Shown here one piece after another: positions 13,254 to 25,700 of a stretch of DNA of 64,000 nt. The notes below the pieces were generated by a model. That model was not told the origin of the DNA. It was given only the letters and a program-made list of their open reading frames with translations, and did no database searches. The DNA is from Mangifera indica (lineage: Eukaryota > Streptophyta > Magnoliopsida > Sapindales > Anacardiaceae): assembly GCF_011075055.1 (NCBI RefSeq), contig NC_058151.1, forward strand, positions 5,970,251 to 6,034,250. The letters are read 5' to 3'. The stretch's first letter is position 1; each line of letters starts with the position of its first letter. The position numbers and the translations under genes are program-made.

Positions 13254-15062
13254 TATAGGGTTTCCAAGGTACTGATAACCAATAGTGTAGTGAAATTTAA
13301 AACTAAAACAATCTTGAAAACCCCAACTAGGATATCTATTTTAAACATAAAACACTTATAGGGTGTTTTAGAATTAATACTTGTGTTGATGGCTTCTTCA
13401 ACTTCATGTGGCTAGAGAAATACGTTATCCAACCTCCATGAGATAACTCCTTGGTATCCACGTAGAGTACGAACATGAAAGAGAAAATCTAAGCAAAAAG
13501 GCTATAAAAGCTCTTGACTCAAATTACTATTTATAAGCAAAGGAGAAGGTACAAAACCAATAGTTAGGGTTTTGTGTTCTGTGTATGCTTATATATTTAT
13601 GTGAAAATTATGCATTATATATGTGTGTAGGTATTGGAGCACGACTGGAATTCCAAGTGTGCATGGCACTTTTAACACGCAGATACACGATTAGCATGAA
13701 AAATTGTCCAGTTGGTATCATAAGACCATTTGCACAGCTAGCACACATGTATATGTTGATTGGCATGACCAAGGCTTGCATGGCTGGCACACAAACATGT
13801 GTCGGCTAGTATGGCCACAAACATGCACAATTGGCACACATATGTGTGCTGGTCGATATGTTCTTATTACAAGGTACTAGTCAGCATATGTATTTACATG
13901 GCTAACACCTCTCTCATCAAGTGCACAGTTGGCACTTGGTCAAGGCATGTTCAAACCAAGTCTTTTCAATCCATTGGGTAAACCCAGTTTATTCGTAGTT
14001 TCTTTCTCTCTTGGCCCTAAATACCAGAATTATCAATAAACAATCCACTTCTTTGAGTTTGAGCAAACTCTTTTATGTGTGTGACCCATAAGCTATTTAT
14101 CGAGTCAACAGTGTTTGAATTCGGGATGAATTTGAGTACAAACCAAGATTGGCCTCCAACAAAACATCATGGCTATTTGAATGACAAAATGTTAGAAGAC
14201 ATCTCTCAAGCTTTTACAATATCATAGTTACATACAATTCAATCTTTTTGTCAACCAATATCTCTTGAGACTGAGACATAGAAAAGTATCTATCTTAATA
14301 GTTTCTCAGTATGAACTAATACACATCAATGATTGACTCAAATTAGGCTAGAACCTTATTTCACTGTGGTCACAAATTCAAACAATCATAAATGTCATTC
14401 AGTATTCTTATGTGAGATATCTTCTCTTATGCTCAAGAGTGACGAATCTTTTATCAATCTACCATAGCCTTCATGTATCTCATGATATGGCTGAATTTTA
14501 TCTTTATAGTTATCGTAATTATGGTGGCATATTGGATAATGTCAAACTATATTGATTTTTACACGAGATATAGTCTAGCAACCTCAAGTCAAAAGATCAT
14601 ATGCACCTATGGTGTTCAAAGGATTTATTCCATAAACACTAGAACGACTATCTATATGGATACCATCAAGTCAAGTTACTCCAATGAGCACATCTACAAT
14701 GTGTACCTATATATTATACCAACTTGTATGCAACAACATTGACACATAAGAACTGTCGTCACTTTTAGTGGAGTCATTCAACACTATGATAATCCTATTA
14801 TCATTGTATATGCCCTTATTCATTACAAAGTCGAGATTACAAACGTTTCTAGAATGATTACTTAATGTGTACATAGGTTTCTCATGATTAGTCGTTTGAT
14901 CTCCTCGTTATAATTTTATCATTCTAAGGGTATATTATTCATACAATTATATAAATAAACAACATATAAATTGAATAATAATAAATCATTTTATTAATGA
15001 TTAATATAAAATTATATCCACAAATACCAAATTCGATTGGTTTTAGGACACTTGCCCCAACA
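13254..15062 (-). repeat. 5' LTR of the old copia element (full length)
   Basis: It is about 1.81 kb and on the minus strand starts TGTTGGGGCAAGTG. Similarity to 6242-7513 is obvious throughout, for example the 'cttatatatttatgtgaaaatta' type block near 13,590 matching 6605, and the 'gtcgtttgat' block near 14,890 matching 7410. Confidence 0.8.
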
Positions 15063-16354
15063 AAATGTTATGGGTTACAAGATTGATAATATGTTGCTTG
15101 TGTATAGAAAACAGGATAGAATCCAACTAAGAATGGGTAGAATCTAAATTCCAAGATGTCATGTACAGTCATTCCATGCATCATCATGAGTGGACAACTG
15201 TACATGGGTTGGAATAGTAAAGATTAACAAAGACATGTGCTCATGCTTATTAACATATACATTTGTACATCCCTTCCTTGAAACATAATTTCATTAGTAG
15301 ATGAACGTGCAACAAAGCATGCATAGTCATCCTTAGGTTTGGAAGAATTTTTGATGCTATGTATGTTTGTACATTAACCAAGTTCATTTATGTATGGCTT
15401 GCTAAAATTATAAAACACTTTAGGGTTTGATAGAGAAGATGATGAACAGTACTTGGGAGATGTATGTCTGTGCAACCAATTGATACATGCTTGTACATCC
15501 CCTTTTACGCATGTATGCTCGTGGAATGGAGCATGATTGTACATGTTGAATAAAGAAAATGTATGCCTATGCATATGAAAGTGGCAACGCCTGTACCTAA
15601 AGAAGAACAAAAATGCACAGTCGGGATAGTACTATGCTCACTTCATTTTCGATGCTAACGAAAACAAAATTTGTTTGATTCCCAACAAATTTTGTTATTT
15701 AAGTCAATAAAACAATAAAAAAATTAATTAAAAACAATATTTTAACAACTAACAACCGATTTAAACTTAATAAACTATCGATTTACTAATCAAAATATAA
15801 AATTTAACACTTAAGCTAATAGAAAATTTATATTTTTCGTTAACAATATCAATTTCAACACTTAATCACCTCCTAATCTAACAAATAAGTATTTTCCATT
15901 AACTAATAACAATTTTTAAACTCAAAAACAAAATATTCAAGTTGAAAATTGTAATATCTCATCAAACCGAAACAAATCTAAAAATTTAGACAAAATGAAC
16001 CGATCACTAACTTGTAAAGTGATTTCGGAGATGATTATGGTTAAGAAAATGAAGAAATACAAAGATTTGAAACTGACTTAGTCCAAAAGCCTGAAAAGAA
16101 AGTGAGAGGTATGAAGGGTAGGCTTGTGGAGTAATGGAAGTGTGGTGAAAAACCTTTTTATATATGGGAAATTTTAATAAAATGTTTTTTTCTTAGTTTT
16201 AATTCTATAACATAAAATAAAAAAAATATGTCTACATACTTTTAAATGTATAATTAAGTATACAAATAATATGTTATCATATTATTATGTAATTTTAAAT
16301 TAAAGATAAAAATAATATTTAATTACATATTGACACATCATTTATATATCTAAT

Positions 16355-16399
<45 letters not shown>

Positions 16400-16484
16400 C
16401 TATAAAAAATGGGCTACAAAGAAAAAAAAAATTCCATATATATATATATATAAATTTTCCATATATATTCACCAATTTTGATAC
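15063..16484. other. Spacer between two copia elements
   Basis: Contains several 'tgtacat'-type short repeats (15,150-15,600) and an AT-rich tail. No gene was recognised. An open frame at 15,374-15,610 (minus) is histidine-rich but resembles no family I know and is probably chance. Confidence 0.4.
16357..16393. repeat. (AT)n microsatellite
   Basis: A near-perfect run of AT dinucleotides. Confidence 0.9.
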
Positions 16485-16796
16485 TGTTATAGAATTAATT
16501 TAGGAAATATGAAAGATAAATAAATGAAAGAAAATGGAAGGAAGAAAGTGAGGCAGAATTAAGAAGAAAGGAGAAGAGAGCAAGGTTGTGAAATTGCTTT
16601 CCGGATGAAGAAGAGAGAAGAGAAAATATATTACATGAAGAGTAAAAAGGGGGGGCTATTTATAGACATTTGGCCGCCCCCTTAGTCAATAAAAATGGCT
16701 ATGTTTACAGCCAATTTTCCAAACTATTTTAATGCATTCCCATGCTATTTGTCAACATTTACCGCATGTGGTGGAAAATCCACCAGATATGCAACA
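16485..16796 (-). repeat. 3' LTR of the young copia element
   Basis: 312 bp, nearly identical to 22,326-22,635. On the minus strand it starts TGTTGCATATC. Confidence 0.95.
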
Positions 16797-16807
16797 CTCC
16801 CCCTTGG
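16797..16807 (-). promoter_or_regulatory. Polypurine tract of the young copia element
   Basis: The minus strand reads CCAAGGGGGAG immediately before the 3' LTR, the expected position and composition for second-strand priming. Confidence 0.8.
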
Positions 16808-17095
16808 ATTTTCACCACTTACAGATAATTATATTAACCTTGCTAAGAAAAAACCCCGTGGGATAAAAACCAAAGCAAAAGAATATAATTATTAAATGTT
16901 CTGTAAGTTGGCATTGGACGTGCTTAAACTGCCTCATTAAAAATCTTACTAGAAAAACCCAGTGGGACAAAACTTAGTGAAGGAAAAAAGAGTACAGTAC
17001 ACTTATTGTCCACTATTTGATAAACTTCAAATTTTTTTTTTTTTTTGCCTGATGAATACTCCCCTTGATGAACACTCTCCCTCTTTGTAGTAGGA

Positions 17096-18560
17096 TTAAC
17101 TTGGTTGCTTGTTGACCTGCCTCATACCGATATTAGACACTAACTTCTCAAATGTTGATGTCGGTAGTATCTTAGTGAACAAATCTGCAAGATTCTCACT
17201 GGATCTTATTTGCTTGACATCAATCTTTTTGCTCTGCTGGAGTTCATGAGTGTAAAAGAACTTCGGTGAGATATGTTTGGTTCTGTCTCCTTTGTTGTAT
17301 CCACCTCTAATTTGAGCTATACATGTTGCATTGTCTTCATATAATATGGAAGGCATGTCTATTGTCGATGGAAGACTACATGTATGCCGGATATGATGGA
17401 TGACAAACCACAACCATATGCATTCTCGGCTGGCTTCATGGAGAGCTAGAATTTCTAAATGATTTGAGGACGTTGTAACCAAGGTCTGTTTGGTGGAGCA
17501 CAATGATATTGTTGTGTCATTATAAGTGAAAACATATCCCGTTTGTGAACGGGCTTATGAGGGTCAGAAAGATAACCAACGTCTGCATATCCAACCAAAT
17601 TAGGATTTTTAGGGGATTTGACAGAATAGAATAATCCTAAATCTCTAGTTCCACATAGGTAATGAAGTATATATTTGATTCCGTTCCAGTGGTGACGGGT
17701 TGGTGCAGAGCTAAATCGAGCTAACAAATCAACTGTGAAGGATATATCCGGTCTCGTGCATTAGGCCAAATGTAATAAGGCTCTAATGACATTAAGATAT
17801 GGTACTTCAGGACCAAGTATCTTTTCATCTTCTTCTTTAGGACAAAATGGATCTTTTTTTGGATCAAAAGACCGAACAACCATTGGGGTGCTCAAAGGAT
17901 AAGCCTTATCCATATGAAAACGTTTTAATAATTTGTCGATATAGGCTGATTGATGGATAAGTATTCCATTTGAATTATACTCGATCTGCAGGCCGAGACA
18001 ATATTTGGTTTTTCCCAAATCCTTCATTTCAAATTCCTTTTTCAGATATTTAGCAGTTTTTTAGAGTTCTTCAGGACTCTCAATTAAATTCATGTCATCA
18101 ACATAAACTGCTACAATAGCAAATCCCGATTCTGACCTTTTGATAAATACACAGGGACATATACGGTCATTCACGTAGCCTTCCTTTTTCAAATATTCAC
18201 TAAGGTAGTTGTACCATATTCGCCTAGATTGTTTTAATATGTATAATAATCATTGTAATTTAATTGAGTACATGCCTCTTGAATTGACCCTTTCTACTTC
18301 AGGCAATTTATATCCTTCAGGGAGTTTCATATAAATTTCAGTGTCTAAATTTCTATACAAATAAACAATAACTACGTCCATTAGACACATATCTAGTCTT
18401 TCAAAGACTGTTAAACTGATTAAATACCTGAATGCAATTATATCCATTACAGGTGCATATGTTTCATCAAAGTCTATACCGGGCTTTTGGGAAAAGCCTT
18501 GGGCTACAAGTCTGGCTTTATATCTAGCAATTTCATTTTTCTCATTTCTTTTTCTCACAA
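17096..18560 (-). pseudogene. Copia reverse transcriptase and RNase H (broken)
   Basis: 18,250-18,558 reads ARYKARLVAQGFSQKPGIDFDETYAPV, the conserved start of the copia reverse transcriptase. The AVYVDDMNLI-type catalytic region falls in the damaged stretch 18,060-18,250. 17,761-18,027 reads MKDLGKTKYCLGLQIEY and FGFDPK-type sequence. 17,455-17,727 and 17,096-17,503 are overlapping frames covering RNase H (WNGIKYILHYLCGTRDLGL, then KHISPKFFYTHELQ and the C-terminal tail LVSNIGMRQV). Frame changes near 17,460-17,500, 17,740 and 18,240 and stops at about 18,060 make it non-functional. Confidence 0.9.
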
Positions 18561-19383
18561 ATACCTATTTATATCCAACGAGTTGTACGTCTTGAGGTGT
18601 TGGAACTACAGGCCCAAACACTTGACGTTTTGCTAGAGAAGTTAATTCTACTTGAATTGCTTCTTCCCATTTAGGCCAATCATGTCTTTGTTTGTACTCA
18701 GCCATAGTACGTGGTTCAAAATCATCATCATTCAGAATTTCAGTAGCTACTGCAAACGAAAATATATCATCAATTATAATTGTTTCATGATTCTACATCT
18801 CTCGTGTATGAACATAATTTAAAGATATTTCAATATTCTCATTTTTCTGTTCTTCAGGATTTTGTACCACTTCAGGGGTTTGTGTCACTTCAGGGACTTG
18901 TGCCATGTTAGGGGCTTAAGTCTCTTTAGGGACTATAACCTCTTCTAGAGGAATATTAGAAAGTGTGGATTTTTCAATTATCTTAGGATCATCATGATTG
19001 ATATTTGTTTGATTATTTCCCTTTCTTTTTCGAGGAACTGTGTCTTTTGATCCAATAGGTCTACCACGCTTCTGGCGTGCAGTAGATTAATCAGTTACGG
19101 CTCGAATGGACTGTTCAACAGCCACATTGATTCTTGCTGGTGCATTAGCAACTGGAATATGTGATCTTGTCACTTTTGTCGTATCTACAAATGCATTAGG
19201 CATTTGATTGGCAATAATTTGTAATCGCACTATCCTCTGTACTTTAGTTTCACTTTGGGATGTGCGAGGATCTAAATGAGACATGGTAGATACATACCAA
19301 GTAAGTTCATGCCTAACTTCAGGAGGCATTTTCTTTTCCCCTAAAGATGGGAAAGTTGTCTCATCAAAGTGACAATCTACAAA
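18561..19383 (-). pseudogene. Copia pol linker between integrase and RT (broken)
   Basis: The longest open part (19,087-19,329) starts PPEVRHELTWYVSTMSHLDP and continues into a proline/valine-rich linker. This is the variable region after the integrase of this copia group. A stretch around 18,840-18,950 encodes imperfect repeats of the 'VTEVPEVVQ' style. Stops interrupt the frame. Confidence 0.7.
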
Positions 19384-20112
19384 TCATGCAGTAAAAAGCT
19401 CACCTGTTAATGGTTCCAAGTACCTGATAATAGATGGTAAATTATATCTAACATATATTTCCAACAGACATTGGGGTCCCATTTTTGTGCGTTGAGGATA
19501 CGCAATAAAGATATATACAACACAACCAAATATTCTCAAATAAGATACATTAGGTTGGTGACCAAAGACCAATTGTAGGGGAGAATATTAATGATAAGAA
19601 GAAGGTCGCAAGCAAATTAACACTGCAACATGTAATATAGCATGTCCCCACATAGAAGTAGGTAATTGACTTTTTAATAGTAAAATACGTGCAATTACCT
19701 GAAGTCGTTTGATAAGAGACTCAGCTAATCCATTTTATGTATGGACATGCAGAATTGGATGTTCAACCTCAATCCCCATAGATATGCAATAATCATCAAA
19801 TGTTTTGGATATAAATTCACCAACATTATCTAGCCGTATTGACTTGATCGAATAATCTGCGAAATGTGCCTTTAATTTGATAATTTGTGCTAACAGTTTA
19901 GCAAATGCAACATTTTGAGTAGACAATAAACAAACATGAGACCATCGTGCAGATGTATCAATTAAGACCATAAAATAACGAAATGGCCCACTTGGTGGAT
20001 GAATGGGTCCACATATATCCCCTTGAATCTTTTGGAGGAATAATGGGGATTCACCTCTAATTTTGGAGGGGGTGGTCTTATTACTAATTTGCCTTGAGAA
20101 CAAGCGGTGCAA
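19384..20112 (-). pseudogene. Copia integrase (broken)
   Basis: 19,735-20,112 reads IQGDICGPIHPPSGPFRYFMVLIDTSARWSHVCLLST, then RLDNVGEF. This is the integrase core with the first two catalytic aspartates in their usual contexts (GDICGP and DNVGEF, normally DNAGEF). 19,384-19,572 reads VFGHQPNVSYLRIFGCVVY, the conserved post-core motif. A stop lies between the two parts near 19,735. Confidence 0.9.
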
Positions 20113-20219
20113 AATTATTCATTGGACAATAAAATTTTATGATTCTGTAATATATATCCATATGAATTTTCAATAATCCTATGCATCATTGTAGATCCTG
20201 GGTGGCCTAAACGATCATG

Positions 20220-20645
20220 TCAAAGCATAAATGTTTTTGGATCAACGAACTTCTGGTTCGATACTGCGTAGGTTTCAATTGCCTTTATGATTGTATAATA
20301 CAATCCATATGATAAAGCAGACAACTTTTCTAGTATACGCCTTCTTCCGGAGGCATTATTAGTTATACAGATGAATTCTGCACTATTTTCACTCATGGTT
20401 TCAATATGAGAACCATTATTTCTTATATCTTTAAAACTCAGTAAATTTCTTCTAGATCTACTTGAATATAATGCATCATTGATGCTTAATTTGGTCTCAT
20501 TGTTTAACATAATTGTAGCTCTTCTAGAGCCTTCAGTCAGATTGATTGATCTTGATATAATATTTACTTTAGCCTCTATTGATGATAAAGTTAAGAAAAA
20601 TTTCTTTTCTTTTAATATAGTGTGGGTGGTTGCACTATCGACCAA
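20220..20645 (-). pseudogene. Copia protease and gag-pre-integrase (partly open)
   Basis: The frame starts (L)VDSATTHTIL, the aspartic protease active-site motif of copia elements, and continues through LLSFKDIRNNG (normally LLSFKDIRxNGYH) and GLYYTIIKAIETYAV. Open for 141 codons, then broken before the integrase. Confidence 0.9.
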
Positions 20646-20759
20646 ACACAGGTTTCCATCACCAGCTTTTGAAGTTAACGCTTCCAGTTTGGAGTCTATT
20701 TCCTTTCATTTTAAAATTTACATTAATGATTACAAAATTTTGAAAGGAAGAAACATATA

Positions 20760-21790
20760 GTACTAATTACACACTATAATATACATAATTTTCTAGTCTT
20801 GAAGAAATTTTGAAAAGTTAAAGTTTGCCAGATCTACGGGGTCTGGATTATCAACACAATTTGATTCGATCTTCTAGTCTGTATTTTTAATAGATGCTTG
20901 GTATAAATCAACCAGATGTCTTGGCGTACGACAGGTACGCGACCAATGACCTTTTGAACCATATATGTAACGTTTACTATCATGATTTTGTGGTTTAATT
21001 TGTATCATTTTCCCTTTATCCTGTTTTGCTTCATCTTTGGTCCTTTAAAGGTGGAAAGATTTTCTATTATGACCATCTTTGTATCGAAACTTATTTCGTA
21101 CAGGACCTCGTCTACGCCTACGATAACTACTACTAGTAGTTGCGTTCACTTCAGGGAATGGTGCAGTACCAGTGGGGCGAGTCTGATGGTTTCTTAATAA
21201 TAATTCATTGTTTTGTTCGGCCACCAATAAACAGGATATTAGTTCAGAATATTTTTTTAAAATTTCTTTCCCTATATTGCTACTGTAGGAGCATATTTAA
21301 GGGATGAAATGTGGAGAAAGTTTTTTTTAACATATTTTCTTCAGTTATTTTTTCTCCACATAGTCTCATTCGGGAGACAATTCTGAATATGACAGAGTTA
21401 TATTCACTTACAGATTTAAAATCTTGTAAGCGTAAATGAGTCCATTCATATTAGATCATTGGTAATGTAATTGATTTATCATGATCGAATCTTTCTTTCA
21501 GATTTCTCCATAATTCCAGTGGATCCATAATATCCACGTATTCTGCTCGTAGCCCTTTGTGGATATGATGACGAAGGAAAATAGTAGTTTTAGATTTATC
21601 CTACTGGGATGTATCATTTCCTTCTTTTATTGTTTCTCCAAGGCTCATTGATTGCAGATGGAGAACTGTGTCCAAAGCCCATTCAGAATAATTTTCTCCA
21701 TCTAATCGAAGGACAACATATTGAAGTTTTGTAAGATTTGTTATTTTCACCAACTGCAGGTTGATGAAAGAAATAACAGTTAGTGATATA
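20760..21790 (-). pseudogene. Copia gag with UBN2-type core and zinc knuckle (broken)
   Basis: The minus strand reads NLTKLQYVVLRLDGENYSEW near 21,740, FLRHHIHKGLRAEYVDI near 21,560, LWRNLKERFDHD near 21,500 and YNSVIFRIVSRMRLCGE near 21,370. This is the usual order of UBN2-type copia gag. Arginine-rich sequence at 21,045-21,227 and a degenerate zinc knuckle (GSKGHWSRTCRT, near 20,930) follow. At least two in-frame stops are visible. Confidence 0.85.
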
Positions 21791-22312
21791 ATGAAGAAAA
21801 ATTATGTGCGAACTTCAAGTTCTTATTTATCATATATTCACAAAACTTCTGGTTTTATGATTCATATTCATAATTTTATATTATGTAAAACTTACATAAT
21901 ATTTTAGATTTCTATTTCATTATTTTCATCACTTATACAATTTTCAGGTTGCAAGTGGGATGTAGTTATAATAAATATTTTAGTGAAATATAAGACTTCT
22001 AGCCGATATATATTTTCTCATGATTTTATAATCTTCAGGTTACAAATCATATACTGTAATCATATTTAGGACTTCAAGTCCATGTTCATAATTTTTGTAA
22101 CTTCAGGTTATAAATGATGTTTAGAACTTCGGATCCAAATTTATAATATTTTGCAAACTTTGGGTTACAAATAGGGTATCATTATAATAGAAAATTAAAC
22201 AGAAACATAATAAAAATTAAAAGTTAACTAGGACATCATAATAATATCCTTATTTATAATATATAAGCAACATAACGACATAATAAAAAGAATATAATAT
22301 ACCTAAACAGAT

Positions 22313-22325
22313 GGTACTGATAACG
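22313..22325 (-). promoter_or_regulatory. Primer binding site of the young copia element
   Basis: The minus strand reads CGTTATCAGTACC directly after the 5' LTR, close to the CGTTATCAGCACG type used by a large group of plant copia elements. Confidence 0.7.
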
Positions 22326-22635
22326 TGTTATAGAATTAATTTAGGAAATATGAAAGATAAATAAATGAAAGAAAATGGGAGGAAGAAAGTGAGGCAGAAT
22401 TAAGAAGAAAGGAGAATAGAGCAAGGTTATGAAATTGCTTTCCGGATGAAGAAGAGAGAAGAAAAAATATATTACATGAAGAGTAAAAAGGGGGGTATTT
22501 ATAGACATTTGGCTGCCCCCTTAGTCAATAAAAATGCCTATGTTTACAGCCAATTTTTTAAACTATTTTAATGCATTCCCATGCTATTAGTCAACATTTA
22601 CCGCATGTGGTGGAAAAACCACCAGATATGGAACA
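22326..22635 (-). repeat. 5' LTR of the young copia element
   Basis: 310 bp, matching 16,485-16,796. It ends 153 bp before the ATG of the neighbouring gene, and points away from it. Confidence 0.95.
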
Positions 22636-22788
22636 GATACCATTTTATTCCCCGGTTTGTACCTACTTATCTAATGGCATTTCCGTAATAATTTCATAAT
22701 CTCAGCCGAACTCTGACCCCGTATTTCTATAGATCAAAAGAAGCAATCCGCTTCAAACAAAATTGAAGAAAAATCTACAAAAATTAAC
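22636..22788 (+). promoter_or_regulatory. Remaining native 5' region of the CML gene
   Basis: Only 153 bp separate the retrotransposon from the start codon. The stretch must hold the 5' UTR and possibly the core promoter. A weak TATA-like 'tttctatagatc' lies near 22,722, but no strong TATA box is evident. Distal promoter elements, if any, are now about 6 kb away on the far side of the transposon, or are supplied by the LTR. Confidence 0.5.
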
Positions 22789-25700
22789 ATGTCCGGTTAC
22801 CCTCAACCACCGCCCGGCTACGGTTGCGGCCCCGCGCAGCCGTATCCGTACGGAGCTCCAGCGACAACTCAGCAATACTCTGCTCAGCACGGAGCCACTC
22901 CGACGGCTCAGCCATATGCTCCGCCGAAGACTCAACCGTACGCGGCTCCCTCTGCACCTTCCTACGGCGATCCAGCTCCTGGCGGCTATCCTCCGCCATC
23001 TGGACTGCAAGGAAACCCGTTCGCGACTCTACTGCCGTCGAATTTTCCGCCAGGCACCGATCCGAACATCATTGCTTGCTTTCAGATTGCCGACCGCGAT
23101 GGAAGTGGACTTATCGACGATAAGGAGCTGCAGGGAGCTCTATCTTCGTATAATCAAAGCTTCAGCTTGAGAACTGTTCATCTTCTCATGTACTTGTTCA
23201 CTAACACCAACACCAGGAAGATCGGTGAGTTCTTCGTTCTTGTTCTGGTTTCTGCTTTTCTATGTTTTGGTTTGTGTCAGCGCACGTTAGCAAATAGGTT
23301 GACGGGATTCTAATTCGCGCCGGGTGGTTTGTTTGTTTCTCATTTCCGCTATTGAAACCTGTGCACGGGGTTCGTTTTGTGTCAAGAACCTTCAAGTTTA
23401 ACTCGATTTGAATTAGAATCCTATCAAACTTTTTTAATCCTAACTCAACCCTTTAATATTTGAGTTAACCTGATATGATCTAAATTGTTCTGAAATTATC
23501 AAATTATCTCAACCTAATAATATTAAAACATGTTATATAACATTTGATCTTGTTTATAAATGGTTATGCCTGGCAATTTGTGTCTTTGGGTGGTATTCTT
23601 ATGGTGTCAGTTCGAGTTTTGAGTTTAAAACCTTAAACTCTAACCCGATCTGAAATAGAATTGTGTCAAAATTTATCAACAGAAAATTGAACCAAAATTT
23701 TTTTGGGTTGACCCGACTGGAACCAATCCAAATTAACTAAAACTATGTAACAACATGATTTATTACAAAACAATACACTTTATCAAAATTCAAAGAATAA
23801 TATGATTTGATATAAATTAGCACACAGTCACAAACTCTTTCACTAACATCAGCTATATATCCATTCTCTCCACCCTTTAATCATCCCTCCACTCAATTGT
23901 GACTGTCGATGTGTGGTTTTTGTCAGTCGTTGCAACCTTAAAATGGCAGCCGTTTGTGTGTTGTGCTATACATTTTTGTTGGGTGCGTACTCAAGGATGA
24001 GATGGAATGGAGTGACATCATTGCGGTGGTGATTGTGGATGATTTGAGAGGTTAAGGAGAGATTGAACTGTGAGATTTGGAGGTGGAGGAAGGTGAAGAG
24101 TGACGAAAGAGAAAGCTTTGGAGGGGGAGTGTAAGTGGAGCTTGTGGAAGACATTTTGGAGATGCAGATATATGGAGGTTTTGAAAGGAGAAGGGCTAGG
24201 ATTGTGATGCCTATGTTGACAGGAACTGCTTTGCACTGACTTAACTTGGTGCCATCGGTGGGTTGGGCCGTGAGCTCGGGTGCTTTTGGATTTTTTTGAT
24301 CGTCGCATACAAAATTCTCGAGCATGTCGGTGATGACAATGGAATGTGGTGGTGTTAGCATGTGGTAGAGGTAAAAATCTCAATATATGATGTAAGATAT
24401 ATTCAAGGATAATGTAGCACTTTTGTTAGCCCAAGGAGGGAAGCATCAGTGATGATTGATTGCTATGCAGGGGGCTCTTGACACGACTATATATCAAAAA
24501 GAAAAAGAATTAGCATCCAAAGAAAGTAATGCAGGGAAAAAAACCAAAGAAAGAGCAAACGAGCTCAAACTCACATAGTGAATATCTGGATTTTGTATCT
24601 AAATTTCCAAGAACTCTCAAGGAGTTTATGCTACCTGAGTGAATGGGCATCCTAGACTTTAAAAGCTTGTCATCTCAAGTAATTGGCAGGGGGTGGTAGG
24701 TTGTTGGCGGGGAATTGGTGATGGCTTGGTGACGACAATTGTGCAATAATTTATAAAAAGACAGTTTTATCATTTTAATGCTATTATAAAGTCATAAAAG
24801 TAATTAAACTATCACATTAATCTTTAAACTTTAAAAGTCAATTATTGAAGTTATCTTTTGCCTTTTTTGTTTTTATCTAAAAATTTAGTGAAATCTATTA
24901 ACATAATTTGATAGGTTGTGAGAAAATATCTAATTTAAATTTGAGTGTGGAAAAGTGTTATTTTGACCAAACAAATAGGTGGGAAATAGTCGTTCTCCTG
25001 GCTAAGTTAAGACTACTAGGTGTGAAAGTCAGATTACAATTATATCTTAGAGCGTCTTTGGATGTTACTTTGTGTGAAAGTAGGAGCATGATGCCTGCAA
25101 CAGGTCCGTGCGTTTTGGAAGCATAGGATTGATCCTGTTTGGTCAATTTTAAGCATCTTTTCACCATTAAATTTTATTTGTTGGTCTTCACTAAATTTGG
25201 ATTAAGCTAACATATAAATTTCTAGCATTGACATTGTATTTCTTAAAACATTATATTTTTTTCAGTAATAATAATTCATGAATTAATTATTGAATTATAT
25301 TTATATTCATTGTTAGTGTATATAATTTTTTTACCAGATTTTGGACATTTATTTTTCCAAATTCTGTTTTGGATCCTATGAAGCTATTGCTAAGCCTTAA
25401 TTATTTGATTTAAATATTTTAACGCAGGCCCTAAGGAATTTACTGCCCTGTTTCACAGCCTTCAGAGTTGGAGGGTAAATTGGAATTTTCATTTCCTATG
25501 CATTTGTAAGTCTATTATGTTCGTTTTTAATTAATCATTGCAATTTGTTCAGGCAATTTTTGAGAAGGTAGACAGAGACAGAAGTGGAAAGATTGATGCA
25601 AATGAGTTACGGGAAGCACTTTTCAGTCTGGGGTTAGCTGTTTCACCTGTGGTTTTGGATTTACTTGTAGCTAAGTTTGACAAAACTGGAGGCAAAAGTA

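Larger units (their letters stand above)
6242..15062 (-). mobile_element. Old Ty1/copia retrotransposon, coding-dead
   Basis: An LTR pair (6242-7513 and 13,254-15,062) encloses broken copia-order domains. Read on the minus strand these are gag, zinc knuckle, gag-pre-integrase, integrase, reverse transcriptase and RNase H. The minus-strand 5' LTR starts TGTTGGGGCAAGTG, a very common copia LTR start. Flanks GAATG (6237-6241) and AAATG (15,063-15,067) give a 4/5 target duplication. No long open frame survives, so the element is immobile on its own. Confidence 0.85.
16485..22635 (-). mobile_element. Complete young Ty1/copia element, TSD GATAC
   Basis: Two LTRs of about 311 bp, both beginning TGTTATAG and ending in CA on the plus strand, bound a 5.5-kb interior. 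Exact 5-bp duplications GATAC lie at 16,480-16,484 and 22,636-22,640. The LTRs differ by about 11 substitutions and one 2-bp indel by my eye count (about 96% identical), so the insertion is fairly recent. The interior has gag, protease, integrase, reverse transcriptase and RNase H in copia order on the minus strand, all with some stops. Its right edge is 153 bp from the start codon of the calcium-binding gene. Confidence 0.95.

Noticed and set aside
22763..23170. Several overlapping frames on both strands, including 135 codons in another plus frame
   Set aside because: They overlap exon 1 of the CML gene, whose GC-rich, proline-coding sequence opens other frames by chance.
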